NCBI RefSeq assembly: GCF_002101705.1 | Contig: NZ_LQPC01000026.1 | Coordinates: forward strand, 62,001-126,000 | Source: Mycolicibacterium iranicum | Lineage (GTDB): Bacteria; Actinomycetota; Actinomycetes; Mycobacteriales; Mycobacteriaceae | DNA: 64,000 nucleotides | Reading direction: 5' to 3' | Shown here: one piece after another, positions 43,021 through 51,798 of the stretch | Layout: each line of letters opens with the position of its first letter | How positions within the stretch are numbered: position 1 is the first letter of the stretch | Notes under the pieces: model-generated | What the model was told of the DNA's origin: nothing | Seen by the model: the letters and a program-made list of their open reading frames with translations, nothing else | Databases searched by the model: none | Program-made: the position numbers and the translations under genes

Positions 43021-43986
43021 GTGACGGAAAGTCTCGAACCGCGCGTCGCCCGCATCGCTGAGGCCACGCTGGCCGATCAGCGGTTCGTCGCGCCCACCGA
43101 CGTCCTGATCGGGTTGGGTTGGCTCGACGCGGCCAAGACCGATCTGTGGCGAAAGGGCTTCGTGACATCGCTGGACCGCTGCATCCGCGCCAAACCCGTC
43201 GAGGTCACCGACGCCCTCAAAGTGCTGAGCACCTGGGCTCTGGCCCGCGACTTGAATCCCTGGGCCACCGACTACGGCAACCTCGCATTCACCGCCGACC
43301 GCGATCCGCAGACCGAGCGTGCCTCTCGCATCCGTTGGGCGGCAACCGAAGATCCGGCGCCGACTCCCCCTCCGCCCCGCCCGAAGCAACTCAAGGTGTT
43401 CGCGTCCTGGCTCGTGTGGTTCTGCGCCAACTGCGGAGGCATTCACGATCTGATCCTGGATGACAGCGGCCTCTGCCGCGACTGCGCGGGGCTCGGCCAC
43501 CTCGTGTTCCTGCCCGCAGGTGCCGCCGCACTAACGCGACGCACAGTGAAAGCGGCGAGTACGTCCGCCGTTGTCTTCCGTGCCAACACCCGCAACGTCC
43601 GTCACGGGATTCTTGCCGACCAGCGCGCCATCGAGCTGGCAGCACTTCAGTGCCTCCGCGATCAGCAGTATTTGAGTGGTGTTGGCGAGGAGATACGCCG
43701 CGACATCGCCGATGCGATCCGCGCCGAGTTCCCTGGCTGTCCACCGCCGCGCGCCGATGCCATCGCGTACGACGCTGCAGTGCGCCGACGCAACGCCCGC
43801 AGCGGCGCAAGGGATCCCGGCTACATCCACGAGATAGTCCAAGACTCCGTTCGCCGGGTCGACACCGAGTACGACGACCTGTCTTTGACGGGGCTTGACC
43901 GCGTCGAGGCTGAACGCAGGACTCAGGCCCAGGTCGACGACGCCCTCGATACGTGGCGCAGCGGCATCATCCTGCTGGACGGCTAG
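43021..43986 (+). CDS. DUF2293 domain-containing protein
   Basis: The 321-residue protein starts with GTG at 43021. It has a possible zinc knuckle near residue 140 (FCANCGGIHDL, LCRDCAGLG) and then the DUF2293 core: NVRHGILADQRAIELAALQC and RRDIADAIRAEFPGCP near 205-245. It is soluble and probably cytoplasmic. DUF2293 is of unknown function; the Cys pairs hint at nucleic-acid binding. No operon partner is visible on this strand before the kinase gene 100 bases downstream. Confidence 0.7.
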   Translation: MTESLEPRVARIAEATLADQRFVAPTDVLIGLGWLDAAKTDLWRKGFVTSLDRCIRAKPVEVTDALKVLSTWALARDLNPWATDYGNLAFTADRDPQTERASRIRWAATEDPAPTPPPPRPKQLKVFASWLVWFCANCGGIHDLILDDSGLCRDCAGLGHLVFLPAGAAALTRRTVKAASTSAVVFRANTRNVRHGILADQRAIELAALQCLRDQQYLSGVGEEIRRDIADAIRAEFPGCPPPRADAIAYDAAVRRRNARSGARDPGYIHEIVQDSVRRVDTEYDDLSLTGLDRVEAERRTQAQVDDALDTWRSGIILLDG

Positions 43987-44086
43987 CCACCGCCGAGTCG
44001 AGGTGAAATCCCATTTGGGGCGCTTGGGGAGCCCCGGCTAGGTACGGTAAACGCACTACTCGCACTTCACCGGAGGACGTGAGGCG

Positions 44087-47026
44087 ATGGCGGGCGAAAT
44101 AGCGTATGAGCTGGCATCCGCCGGGTTCGTCGACGCCGTCGAAGTGGGCAGAGGCGGTGGCGGCGTCGTCTACCGCTGCCACCAGCAGTCACTCGGTCGC
44201 ACCGTCGCCATCAAGGTCCTCGCCTCCAATCTGGACCAGGACGACCAGGAACGATTCCTGCGCGAGGGCTACGCGATGGGCGGCCTGTCGGGCCACCCGA
44301 ACATCGTCAACATCCTGCAGGTCGGCATGACCGAACGGGATCGGCCCTTCATCGTAATGCCCTATCACGCACGGGGTTCGCTCGCCGATCAGGTGCGGCG
44401 GGAGGGCCGGATCCCGTGGCCGGACGTATTGCGCATCGGCGTGAAACTGTGCGGGGCGCTCGAAACCGCCCATCGGACAGGCACTTTGCACCGCGATATC
44501 AAACCCGCCAATGTGCTCGTCAACGACTATGGCGACCCGCAGCTCAGCGACTTCGGCACCGCGCGCATCGTCGGCGGGTACAAGACTGTCACCGGGTTCT
44601 TCACCGGCACACTGTCCTACACCGCGCCCGAGGTGCTCACCGGAAAGCCACCGACGGTCATGGCCGACGTCTATTCGCTGGGCGCCACGCTCTACGCGTT
44701 GATCGCAGGCAAGGCCGCCCACGAGCGCAACACCGACGAGGAACTGATCGCGCACTACCTGCGGATCACCTCGCAGCCGGTGCCGGACCTGCGCCACCTC
44801 GGGATCCCGTCCGATGTGTGCTCGGCGATCGAGAAGGCGATGGCACTCGATCCGGCCGAGCGGTTTGAATCGGCGGCGGAAATGGGTCGCGCGCTGCAGG
44901 AAGCTCAGCGGCACAACGGGTTGACCGCGGACGCGATGGCGATCAGTGAAGCACCCCCTCCTCCTCCGCAACCCGAAGGCACACAAGCACTTCCGCTGCC
45001 GGAACCGTCCTTCTCGTCCGTCGCGCCACCGATCCCGGTCAACGTGCCACCGCCACCGCCGCCGGCCCCGCCCCCACCCGACATGTTCGCTCGCAGCCCG
45101 TCGAATACACCGTGGAACCCCCCTCCCGTCACGCCGACGAAGGGCCGCCGAAAAACGGTGATCGCGCTCGCCGCCGCGGCGGCCGCGGTGCTGCTGGTGA
45201 TCGGCACGGTCGTGATCGTGGCGGCGACCCGGGACACCGGCGGCGGTGGCGGCACGACGCCCTCGGCGCAGCCGACCACCCAAGCGCAACCCGGGTGGCG
45301 GCCGATCGCCGACGCCCGCACCGCGCTCGACGCGGCAGCGGCCACGCAGGCCGACGGCACCATCTGGATCTTCGGCGGCATGGGCGCCGACAACCGGGTC
45401 AGCGGCGCCCACGAGGGCTACGACCCCGCGATCGACAGCTGGAAGGGCGGCCAGGACCTTCCTGTTCCGGTGCAGCGGGCGATGTCGGTGACGTGGCAGG
45501 ACACCCCCGTCGTACTCGGCGGCTGGCGCACCGAGGGCGCCAACACCGAGGTCGCCACCGACCAGGTGTGGCGGGTGGTCAACAGTCGCTGGGTGCAATT
45601 GCCGCCGCTGCTACAGCCGCGCGCCGCAGCGGCGGCCGCCGTGGTGGGCGACCGCATCGTCGTCACCGGCGGCGTGGACGCAGCCGGCAAGGTGCTCAAC
45701 ACGACCGAGGTGTACGACGGCAGCGGGTGGACGCCGGCCGCGCCGATGCCGACGCCACGGCAGCTGCTGGCTGCGGCGTCCGACGGCACGCTGGTCTACG
45801 CGATCGGCGGCACGAACGGGTCGGCGGACCTGGCAACCGTCGAGGCGTATGACCCGGCCGCCGACACCTGGACGTCCATGCCCGCGCTACCTGAGCCGCG
45901 CAGCGACTTCGGGGTCGCGGTCACCGACGCCCGACTCGTGGCGGTCGGCGGCACCGCCGGAGGGCGGCCCCTGAAAAGGGTTACCGCTCTGGATCTGACG
46001 ACGTCGACGTGGTCCGACCTCCCGGACCTGGGCACCGCCCGCCGCGGTGCGGCCGTGGCGGCCGTCGGCAAGACGGTCTATGCGATCGGCGGGTCGACCG
46101 GCGCCGGCGAGGGCGAAGCCACGTCGTCGGCCGAAGCGCTGAAGCTGGCGCCGCGCACGCCCCAACCCGCGGCGCAGTGGCGCTCGCTGCCCGACGCGCC
46201 GACGGCTCGGTTGATGATGGCGGCAACCGTGCTCGACGACAAGATCTGGCTCATCGGCGGTATCCGCGAGGGCGAGACGCTGCAGACCGTCGAGACGTAC
46301 GACCCCGCCACCAAACAATGGCAGCCGCAGCCGTCGCTGCCGATCCCGCTGAACCACGCAGCGGCGGCGACCTACCGCGGCGAGGTCGTGGTGGTCGGCG
46401 GCGCTACCGACACCGTCACGCAGGCCTCGGACAAGGTGTTCGCGCTCCGCGACGGCACGTGGGTCGAGTTGGCGAGCCTGCAGCACGCGCGGGCAGCACC
46501 GGCAGTGGCGGTGGTCGACGACAAGCTCGTCGTGGTCGGCGGGCAGAACGACAAACAGATCGTGCCGCAGACCGAGGTGTTCGACGGCCAGTCGTGGACC
46601 TCGGCGGCCGACATGCCAACTCCCCGTGAGCATCTCGCGGCGGTATCCGACGGCGTGTATGTCTACACCGTCGGCGGTCGGGTCCTCAGCGCCGACGAGA
46701 ACTCGGCGGCTTTCGAGCGATTCGACCCGGCGTCCGGTAACTGGGAGACGTTGCCGGACATGCCGACTCCGCGCGGCAGCTACGGCGCGGCATACCTCGA
46801 CGGCCACATCGTGGCCGTCGGCGGCGAGGAGCCGACGCGGGTGCTGGCCACCGTCGAGATCTATGACATCGCCAACCGCAAATGGAGCACCCAGGCGCCG
46901 CTCAACACGCCGGTGCACGGCCAAGCGGTCGCGGCGGTCGGCGCCACGGTGTACTGCATCGGGGGCGCCGACCGGCCGACCCACGAAGGACCGGTAGCCA
47001 CGGTCGAGGCGCTGGACTTCACGTAG
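44087..47026 (+). CDS. Transmembrane Ser/Thr protein kinase with 12 Kelch repeats
   Basis: The 979-residue protein has a cytoplasmic kinase domain (about 8-290): glycine loop GRGGGGVVYR, catalytic Lys in VAIKVLAS, catalytic loop LHRDIKPANVL near 136, DFG and SYTAPEVL. A Pro-rich linker (290-345) and one transmembrane helix (about 355-378) follow. The outer part to 975 has twelve Kelch-type strands ending in GG, for example IWIFGGMG, VYAIGGTN, IWLIGGIR, LVVVGGQN and VYCIGGAD, enough for two six-bladed propellers. It probably senses an extracytoplasmic ligand. CGGAGG and GAGG lie before the ATG. It overlaps the convergent FHA gene by 8 bases. Confidence 0.85.
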   Translation: MAGEIAYELASAGFVDAVEVGRGGGGVVYRCHQQSLGRTVAIKVLASNLDQDDQERFLREGYAMGGLSGHPNIVNILQVGMTERDRPFIVMPYHARGSLADQVRREGRIPWPDVLRIGVKLCGALETAHRTGTLHRDIKPANVLVNDYGDPQLSDFGTARIVGGYKTVTGFFTGTLSYTAPEVLTGKPPTVMADVYSLGATLYALIAGKAAHERNTDEELIAHYLRITSQPVPDLRHLGIPSDVCSAIEKAMALDPAERFESAAEMGRALQEAQRHNGLTADAMAISEAPPPPPQPEGTQALPLPEPSFSSVAPPIPVNVPPPPPPAPPPPDMFARSPSNTPWNPPPVTPTKGRRKTVIALAAAAAAVLLVIGTVVIVAATRDTGGGGGTTPSAQPTTQAQPGWRPIADARTALDAAAATQADGTIWIFGGMGADNRVSGAHEGYDPAIDSWKGGQDLPVPVQRAMSVTWQDTPVVLGGWRTEGANTEVATDQVWRVVNSRWVQLPPLLQPRAAAAAAVVGDRIVVTGGVDAAGKVLNTTEVYDGSGWTPAAPMPTPRQLLAAASDGTLVYAIGGTNGSADLATVEAYDPAADTWTSMPALPEPRSDFGVAVTDARLVAVGGTAGGRPLKRVTALDLTTSTWSDLPDLGTARRGAAVAAVGKTVYAIGGSTGAGEGEATSSAEALKLAPRTPQPAAQWRSLPDAPTARLMMAATVLDDKIWLIGGIREGETLQTVETYDPATKQWQPQPSLPIPLNHAAAATYRGEVVVVGGATDTVTQASDKVFALRDGTWVELASLQHARAAPAVAVVDDKLVVVGGQNDKQIVPQTEVFDGQSWTSAADMPTPREHLAAVSDGVYVYTVGGRVLSADENSAAFERFDPASGNWETLPDMPTPRGSYGAAYLDGHIVAVGGEEPTRVLATVEIYDIANRKWSTQAPLNTPVHGQAVAAVGATVYCIGGADRPTHEGPVATVEALDFT

Positions 47027-47636
47027 CGCCGTCGCGCAGCTGCGCGAGGGTGACCACGCCGCGGCGCAGCGCCTCGTTGGCCAGCCGGACACGGCGGTCC
47101 CCTTCGGCGGGGATGGCGAACTTGTCATAGAGGTTCTGCAGGTGCTGCTTGACGGCGGCCTCGGTGACAAAGAGCTCTCGGGCCATCGCCTTGACCGACG
47201 CCGGTTCGGGAAACGGGTCATCGGAAACCAACGGTCGGCACAAGGCCACGAGCACGTCGTCTTCGCGCCGGGTCAGCCGCGGCGGCGCCTCCACGGGTTG
47301 GGACGTGACGGTCTCCTCGTCGCGGCGGCCATCCGCGGAGTCGTGCACCATCCAGAAGATCAACCGCGACTTGCCCACCCGGACCTCGTCACCGGAGTGC
47401 AGGACGCGCTCGGCGGTGATCTTCTCGCCGTTGAGGTACGTGCCGTTGCGGCTGCCCATGTCGCGGATCGACCATGCGGCCCCGAGGTTTTCGAAGACGG
47501 CGTGCAGCCGGGAGACGGTGTCGTCGTGCTCGAGCGCGATGGCGTTGCTTGAAGCCTTCCCCAGCGTCACGCGCGGGCCGGCCAGCGGGACGAGCTCACG
47601 TCCGGTCGGTCGGAAAACCTCCAGGTGGGAAGACAT
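47019..47636 (-). CDS. FHA domain-HTH regulator
   Basis: The 205-residue protein has an N-terminal FHA domain with VTLGKASSNAIAL, the phospho-threonine-binding SRLHAVFE and GSRNGTYLNG. The C-terminal ~85 residues begin LTRREDDVLVALCRPL and contain a helix-turn-helix (ELFVTEAAVKQHLQNLYDKF) like LuxR/sigma-type DNA-binding domains. It should bind phosphorylated partners and DNA, so it is a natural output for one of the two Ser/Thr kinases nearby. ATG 47636 follows AGAGGAGG. It is convergent with the Kelch kinase gene. Confidence 0.8.
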   Translation of the reverse strand: MSSHLEVFRPTGRELVPLAGPRVTLGKASSNAIALEHDDTVSRLHAVFENLGAAWSIRDMGSRNGTYLNGEKITAERVLHSGDEVRVGKSRLIFWMVHDSADGRRDEETVTSQPVEAPPRLTRREDDVLVALCRPLVSDDPFPEPASVKAMARELFVTEAAVKQHLQNLYDKFAIPAEGDRRVRLANEALRRGVVTLAQLRDGAT

Positions 47637-47718
47637 GCGGACCTCCTCTGAAGGGCATTCTGGCGTACGACTGTCGGCCCGTCACCACTTCGGGGGACGG
47701 GCCGGGTCGCTGTTGCGG

Positions 47719-48123
47719 TCAGGGCTGGGCGAGGAGCGGCACGCGGTTGATCACCGGCGGTCGGACGGCGCCTCCGCGCTGGGGCTCCGCCGGTTCCAGG
47801 ACGCTGCCGCTGTCGACCACCGGCGGCTGGAAGATGCCGCCGCCCGCGGGCCCGGTCGGCTGGAAAATGCCGCCACTCTGGGGCGCCGTCGTGATGGTGA
47901 TCGTGCCGCCGCGGCAGCTGACGATCTTGCCGTCGACGAAGACGTCCTGGCCGTCGTCGATCGGGATCGGGTAGCCGTCCGCGTCGGTGTAGGTGCAGCT
48001 GCCGCTGGGCGTGGGCTCGTTGTCGACGGCGAAGGCGGTGGCCGGGGCGACGGCGAGAACGGCGAAGGCGCCGAGGATGGTTGCCGCGTACTTGACGCCC
48101 GTGCGGGTGGTCGATGCGCTCAT
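47719..48123 (-). CDS. Secreted Pro/Gly-rich protein
   Basis: The 134-residue protein begins with a signal peptide (GVKYAATILGAFAVLAVAPA, cleavage likely after TAFA near residue 32). Two Cys follow (GSCTYTD, KIVSCRGG), which could form a disulfide. A C-terminal repeat region (GGIFQPTGPAG, GGIFQPPVVDSG) rich in Pro and Gly completes it. No known family. ATG 48123 stands behind GAGAGGGAAA. It is exported and may be cell-wall associated. The 285 bases upstream to 48408 hold no supported gene. Confidence 0.65.
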   Translation of the reverse strand: MSASTTRTGVKYAATILGAFAVLAVAPATAFAVDNEPTPSGSCTYTDADGYPIPIDDGQDVFVDGKIVSCRGGTITITTAPQSGGIFQPTGPAGGGIFQPPVVDSGSVLEPAEPQRGGAVRPPVINRVPLLAQP

Positions 48124-48408
48124 GATGTTTCCCTCTCAGGTGGTGCGGGTTGTGTTGTTGAGAGGAATACTGCTGGTCAGAGCGCCCCGGCGTAATCGCC
48201 GGCAGGCCAGAGTCCGGTACAGGAACAGGAAGGATTTCCTATCCCGGAAGCAAGGGCCCTACGCAGTCGGCCACCGCGCCGTCCGACACCGTTCCCGCGA
48301 CAACCGAGGTCGCGGCAGGCCAACTGGGCGAACTTGCGAGCGAGGGCGACGGCACCGGCGTTCCGTCCGCACGGGCTTCGACGGCGATGCCCATGGCGTC
48401 CTCACGCT

Positions 48409-49560
48409 CTAGGAGGCCGGCGCGCCGAGTTCTGCGTAGATCGCGGCCTCGAAGTGCAGGATCGTCTCGACCACCTTGTCGTCGAAGAACGGCAGGAGCT
48501 GAGTTGCGATCACCGCACCGATCCCCGCCTGGCGGTCGATCCAGAAGAAGCTGTTGAACAACCCTGACCAGTCGGCAGAGCCGGCGCTGCGCATGCCGGG
48601 CAGGTCGACCAGATATAGGTGGAATCCCAGGCCCCACCCCTGCGGCACGTCGAGCAACTCGACCGGCTTGGTCAGCTCGGGGATTGTCGGGTCCATCTTC
48701 TTCGGCAGCGGTGCCCCGTCGAGGTGGTCCCGCAACGCCAACTCGACGGTCTCCTCTTTGAGGATGCGCGTCCCGTCGAGCTCGCCGCCGTTGAGCCAGG
48801 CACGCACGAAGCGCCCGTAGTCGGCGACCGTCCCGTACGACCCGTGGCCCGCGGCGTCCCACTCCGGGGCGGCCGGCAGGTCGAGGGGAGTCGCCACCAG
48901 GGTGCCGTCCGGTGCCCGGAAGCGGACAGGCAGCAACCGCGCGCGCTGCTCCTCGGTCGGGTCGAACGTCGAGTCCGTCATGCCGAGCGGGCCGTAGACA
49001 TGTTCTGCCAGGTAGTCGGCCAGTGTCTGGCCGCTGACGGCCTCGACGACCATGCCGAGCCAGTCGGTGCTGACGCCGTACTCCCACACCGTGCCGGGAT
49101 CATGGACCAGCGGCGCACTGATGCTCTGCTTGATCCCCTCCAGCGGGTTGGGAAAGTTCTGATCGGCGCAGTAGGCGAAGAGCTTCTCGTTGAGAAAGTG
49201 GTAGCCACAGCCGGCCGTGTGGTTCATCAGCTGCCGGACAGTCGCCTGCGTCTTGGGTGCACGCAGGACCGGCTCACGGCCGTCGAAGTGGTCCAGCACC
49301 TGGAGTTCGCCGAACTCGGGCGCGATCGACGCGACGGTCGCGTCCAGATCGACGCGCCCCTGCTCGACGAGCTGCAGCGCCGCGGTGGTGGCGACAGCCT
49401 TGGTCATCGACGCGTTGCGGAACAGCGTGTCGGGCTTCGCCTCTCCCGCTGCGCCCTCGTAGAGGACACCGTCGCGGCCGACCACAGTCGCGGCGACGCC
49501 GTGCAGCGACCCATCGGCCGTCACGCCATCCAGAAGCTCGTCAATTCGTTCGAACCCCAT
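48409..49560 (-). CDS. Serine hydrolase of the beta-lactamase/esterase EstB family
   Basis: The 383-residue protein starts at ATG 49560 after AAAGGAG. It has the class C beta-lactamase fold with the catalytic SxxK (FRNASMTKAVA near residue 54) and the YxN-type motif WEYGVSTDW near 160. GHGSYGTVADYGRFV and the late DWSGLFNSFFW (in place of KTG) also fit the family of esterases and D-aminopeptidases. No signal peptide is evident. It may hydrolyse esters or amides of small molecules; true beta-lactamase activity is not implied. Confidence 0.82.
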   Translation of the reverse strand: MGFERIDELLDGVTADGSLHGVAATVVGRDGVLYEGAAGEAKPDTLFRNASMTKAVATTAALQLVEQGRVDLDATVASIAPEFGELQVLDHFDGREPVLRAPKTQATVRQLMNHTAGCGYHFLNEKLFAYCADQNFPNPLEGIKQSISAPLVHDPGTVWEYGVSTDWLGMVVEAVSGQTLADYLAEHVYGPLGMTDSTFDPTEEQRARLLPVRFRAPDGTLVATPLDLPAAPEWDAAGHGSYGTVADYGRFVRAWLNGGELDGTRILKEETVELALRDHLDGAPLPKKMDPTIPELTKPVELLDVPQGWGLGFHLYLVDLPGMRSAGSADWSGLFNSFFWIDRQAGIGAVIATQLLPFFDDKVVETILHFEAAIYAELGAPAS

Positions 49561-49679
49561 TTCAAGCTCCTTTGCTTGCACCCGATGTACGAGCCATCAT
49601 TGCACGGGGTGGGAGGTACGCCCAAGGATCCGGACGCCCATGCCTGCAGCACCTCCGCGAGTGTCGCCGGCATCCTAAT

Positions 49680-50120
49680 TTCCCTCGGCAGCAACGGCAT
49701 TCATGAGTTCGTCCCCACCGCTTCGGGGTGTCGGTACGCGCGAGCCTCCGCGCCGACTCTCGGTGGCCCGGTTGACCGCCAGCGCAGTAGCGGAACCCAC
49801 CGAAATAGCAATGAGGGTCGTGATCGAGGGCAAAGCCACAGCCCTCAGCGCTATCTCGGCGCCAAAGCCCTTCTTGAGAAGAAGACGTACACGAACAGCG
49901 GCACACGCCCCTGCTCCTTGGCCGCCTGGTAGATCAGCGGGGCTGTCCCACCGAAGATCGAGTTCGCCAGCGCATACCCGACCCCGACACCCAGCGCCCG
50001 CACCCGCTGCGGGAACAGCTCGCTCTTCACCAACGCATTGATCGAGGTGTACCCCGGTCAAGATCACGTAGCCGACCGCCACCAACGCGAAAGACACCAG
50101 GGTGACCGAGTTTCGGGCGG
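49680..50120 (-). pseudogene. Relic of an MFS metabolite:proton symporter
   Basis: On the minus strand a fragment reads SFALVAVGYVILTG. After a one-base shift at a GGGG run near 50054 it continues YTSINALVKSELFPQRVRAL, GVGVGYALANSIFGGTAPLIYQ and AAKEQGRVPLFVYVF. This is the region around helices 10-11 of the KgtP/ProP-type MFS family. The sequence then leaves the family and stops at 49851. No start, N-terminal helices or complete C-terminus remain. A dispersed repeat (49816-49861) lies inside the decayed end. Confidence 0.7.
49816..49861 (+). repeat. Copy A of a dispersed ~46-base repeat
   Basis: The plus-strand sequence contains GGTCGTGA, a short spacer and CACAGCCCTCAGCGCTATCT then CGGCG. 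It matches copy B at 53269-53314 at nearly every base of the 25-base 3' half and at the GGTCGTGA core. It lies in the MFS relic. Function unknown; possibly a member of an interspersed repeat family. Confidence 0.55.
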
Positions 50121-50161
50121 GAATGTGGCGGTGTTCGCGGTCAACGGACGCCCTCCCACTG

Positions 50162-51604
50162 TCAGTTCGCCGAGCCGTACTCCAACGCCGGCTCTGCCGA
50201 ATCCACCTTGCCACCACTGGAAATCGTCAACTGGTCCGGCTGCACGTCGTAGCGCGCCCCGTCCGAACCGGTCACCGTGAACCCGTCACCGGAACGGCGC
50301 GCTCCGTCGATCTCGCGGTTCGCGCCGTCGCGCAACCGCTCCCCGCGGTAGTAGAAGTCGCCCGAGTCCCGCTCGCAGATGATCGCCAACGACAGCGACG
50401 TCCGGATCAGCGCCGCCGGAGTGTCCCCGGAGTCGCAGCGCGCCGTATGCCCCACGAAGCCTTGCGAATCCGTGCCCGACACACCCTCCACGGCGGACCT
50501 TGTCGTGGTGCTCGACGGCGCTTCGGACGACGACGAGGACGCCGGAATCCGGGGTTGCGGATCAGGTCCGCCGCCGCCGAACACCAGGATCACCGCCAAA
50601 ATGATTGCGAGAGCGAACAACCCGATGATGCCGCCGACTAGGGCGGCCTGACCCCGGCCGGACTTCGGAGCGGGAGGCGCCGGCATCGGCGGCGGGGTTT
50701 GATAGACCGCCGAGTACTGCCGCGTCGACGGCGGCGTCACCGGCGCTACAGGCTCGGCAATCACCGGTGCTTCCAACGCGGCGGCCGCGGCGCGGGCCAG
50801 CTCACCGGCCGTCTTATAGCGGTCCTGCGGCTGCTTGGCCATCCCGCGCGCGATCACGTCGTCGAACGCGCGGCTGATCCCGCGCCGCATGATGCTCGGC
50901 CGCGGCGGTGGCGCGAACATGTGCGCGCTCCACACCTGCCGGACATCGCCCGCCTCGTAGGGCGCTCGGCCCGTCAGCATCTCGTACAGCAGGCATGCCA
51001 GCGAATAGATGTCCGACGCCGGGCCTCCTCGGTCACCGTTGAAGCGCTCCGGCGCCATGTACGCGCTCGATCCGACGACGAGCCCCGTCGACGTCACCGA
51101 CGCCTCGCCGCCGCCGTGCGCGATCCCGAAGTCCACCAGGTACGCGAAGTCCGTCGACGTCAGCAGCACGTTCTCAGGTTTGATGTCGCGATGGATCAGC
51201 CCGTTGGTGTGCGCGTCATCGAGTGCTGACGCGACCTGACCGATGATGGACGCCGCCCGCGCCGGCGGCAGCGCCCCCGCGGCGCGCAGCGTTTCCTTGA
51301 CGCTCTGCCCCTCGACCAGCCGCATGTCGATATAGAGGACGCCGTCGATCTCGCCGAAGTTGTGGACAGGAATGACGTGCGGTTCCTGCAGGCGCGCCGC
51401 GATGCGCGATTCCCTGCGGAACCGCTCCTGGAAGCTCTGGTCGGCGGCCATCTCGGGGCGCAGCAGCTTGATCGCGACCATGCGCTCGCGCAGCGTGTCG
51501 TAGGCGCGATACACCTCGCCCATTCCCCCGACCCCGATGACAGACTGCAGCTCGTAGGGCCCGAAACGCGTACCCAGCCGCGAGCTGCCATTCCGGGTGC
51601 TCAC
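50162..51604 (-). CDS. Transmembrane Ser/Thr protein kinase
   Basis: The 480-residue protein starts with GTG at 51604. The kinase domain (about 15-280) has GVGGMGEVYRAYD, VAIKLLRPE, the catalytic loop GLIHRDIKPENVLL, VDFGIAHGG and YMAPERF. A Pro-rich linker and one transmembrane helix near 318-340 (ALVGGIIGLFALAIILAVIL) follow. The ~140-residue outer domain carries two Cys (ARCDSG, IICERDSG) that probably form a disulfide; it matches no sensor (PASTA, NHL) that I know. It belongs to the Pkn family of mycobacteria and probably phosphorylates FHA proteins such as the one at 47019-47636. It is monocistronic as far as can be seen. Confidence 0.85.
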   Translation of the reverse strand: MSTRNGSSRLGTRFGPYELQSVIGVGGMGEVYRAYDTLRERMVAIKLLRPEMAADQSFQERFRRESRIAARLQEPHVIPVHNFGEIDGVLYIDMRLVEGQSVKETLRAAGALPPARAASIIGQVASALDDAHTNGLIHRDIKPENVLLTSTDFAYLVDFGIAHGGGEASVTSTGLVVGSSAYMAPERFNGDRGGPASDIYSLACLLYEMLTGRAPYEAGDVRQVWSAHMFAPPPRPSIMRRGISRAFDDVIARGMAKQPQDRYKTAGELARAAAAALEAPVIAEPVAPVTPPSTRQYSAVYQTPPPMPAPPAPKSGRGQAALVGGIIGLFALAIILAVILVFGGGGPDPQPRIPASSSSSEAPSSTTTRSAVEGVSGTDSQGFVGHTARCDSGDTPAALIRTSLSLAIICERDSGDFYYRGERLRDGANREIDGARRSGDGFTVTGSDGARYDVQPDQLTISSGGKVDSAEPALEYGSAN

Positions 51605-51798
51605 ATGCGATCCTTCCGTCGTTGACCGGCGGCGACGAATGAGACTTCCCGGTTCGCGGGGCGCCCAAGCGCCAACCTGCGACGGGATTCGCCGGTCTAC
51701 GACGGTAGTGGGATTTTTCCCATACCGCTAAAGGCCCAGATCACCGCTGGAATCGAGTTCCGCTCCCCCGGACTGTGGTCCGGAACACAAAGCGCGGT

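Noticed and set aside
44189..45598. Minus-strand frame of 469 codons inside the Kelch kinase gene
   Set aside because: It overlaps the kinase domain, has an Arg/Gly/His-rich shadow composition and no motif.
48239..49087. Minus-strand frame of 282 codons overlapping the serine hydrolase in another frame
   Set aside because: It is Arg-rich and lacks a start signal; the hydrolase frame carries SxxK and other family motifs.
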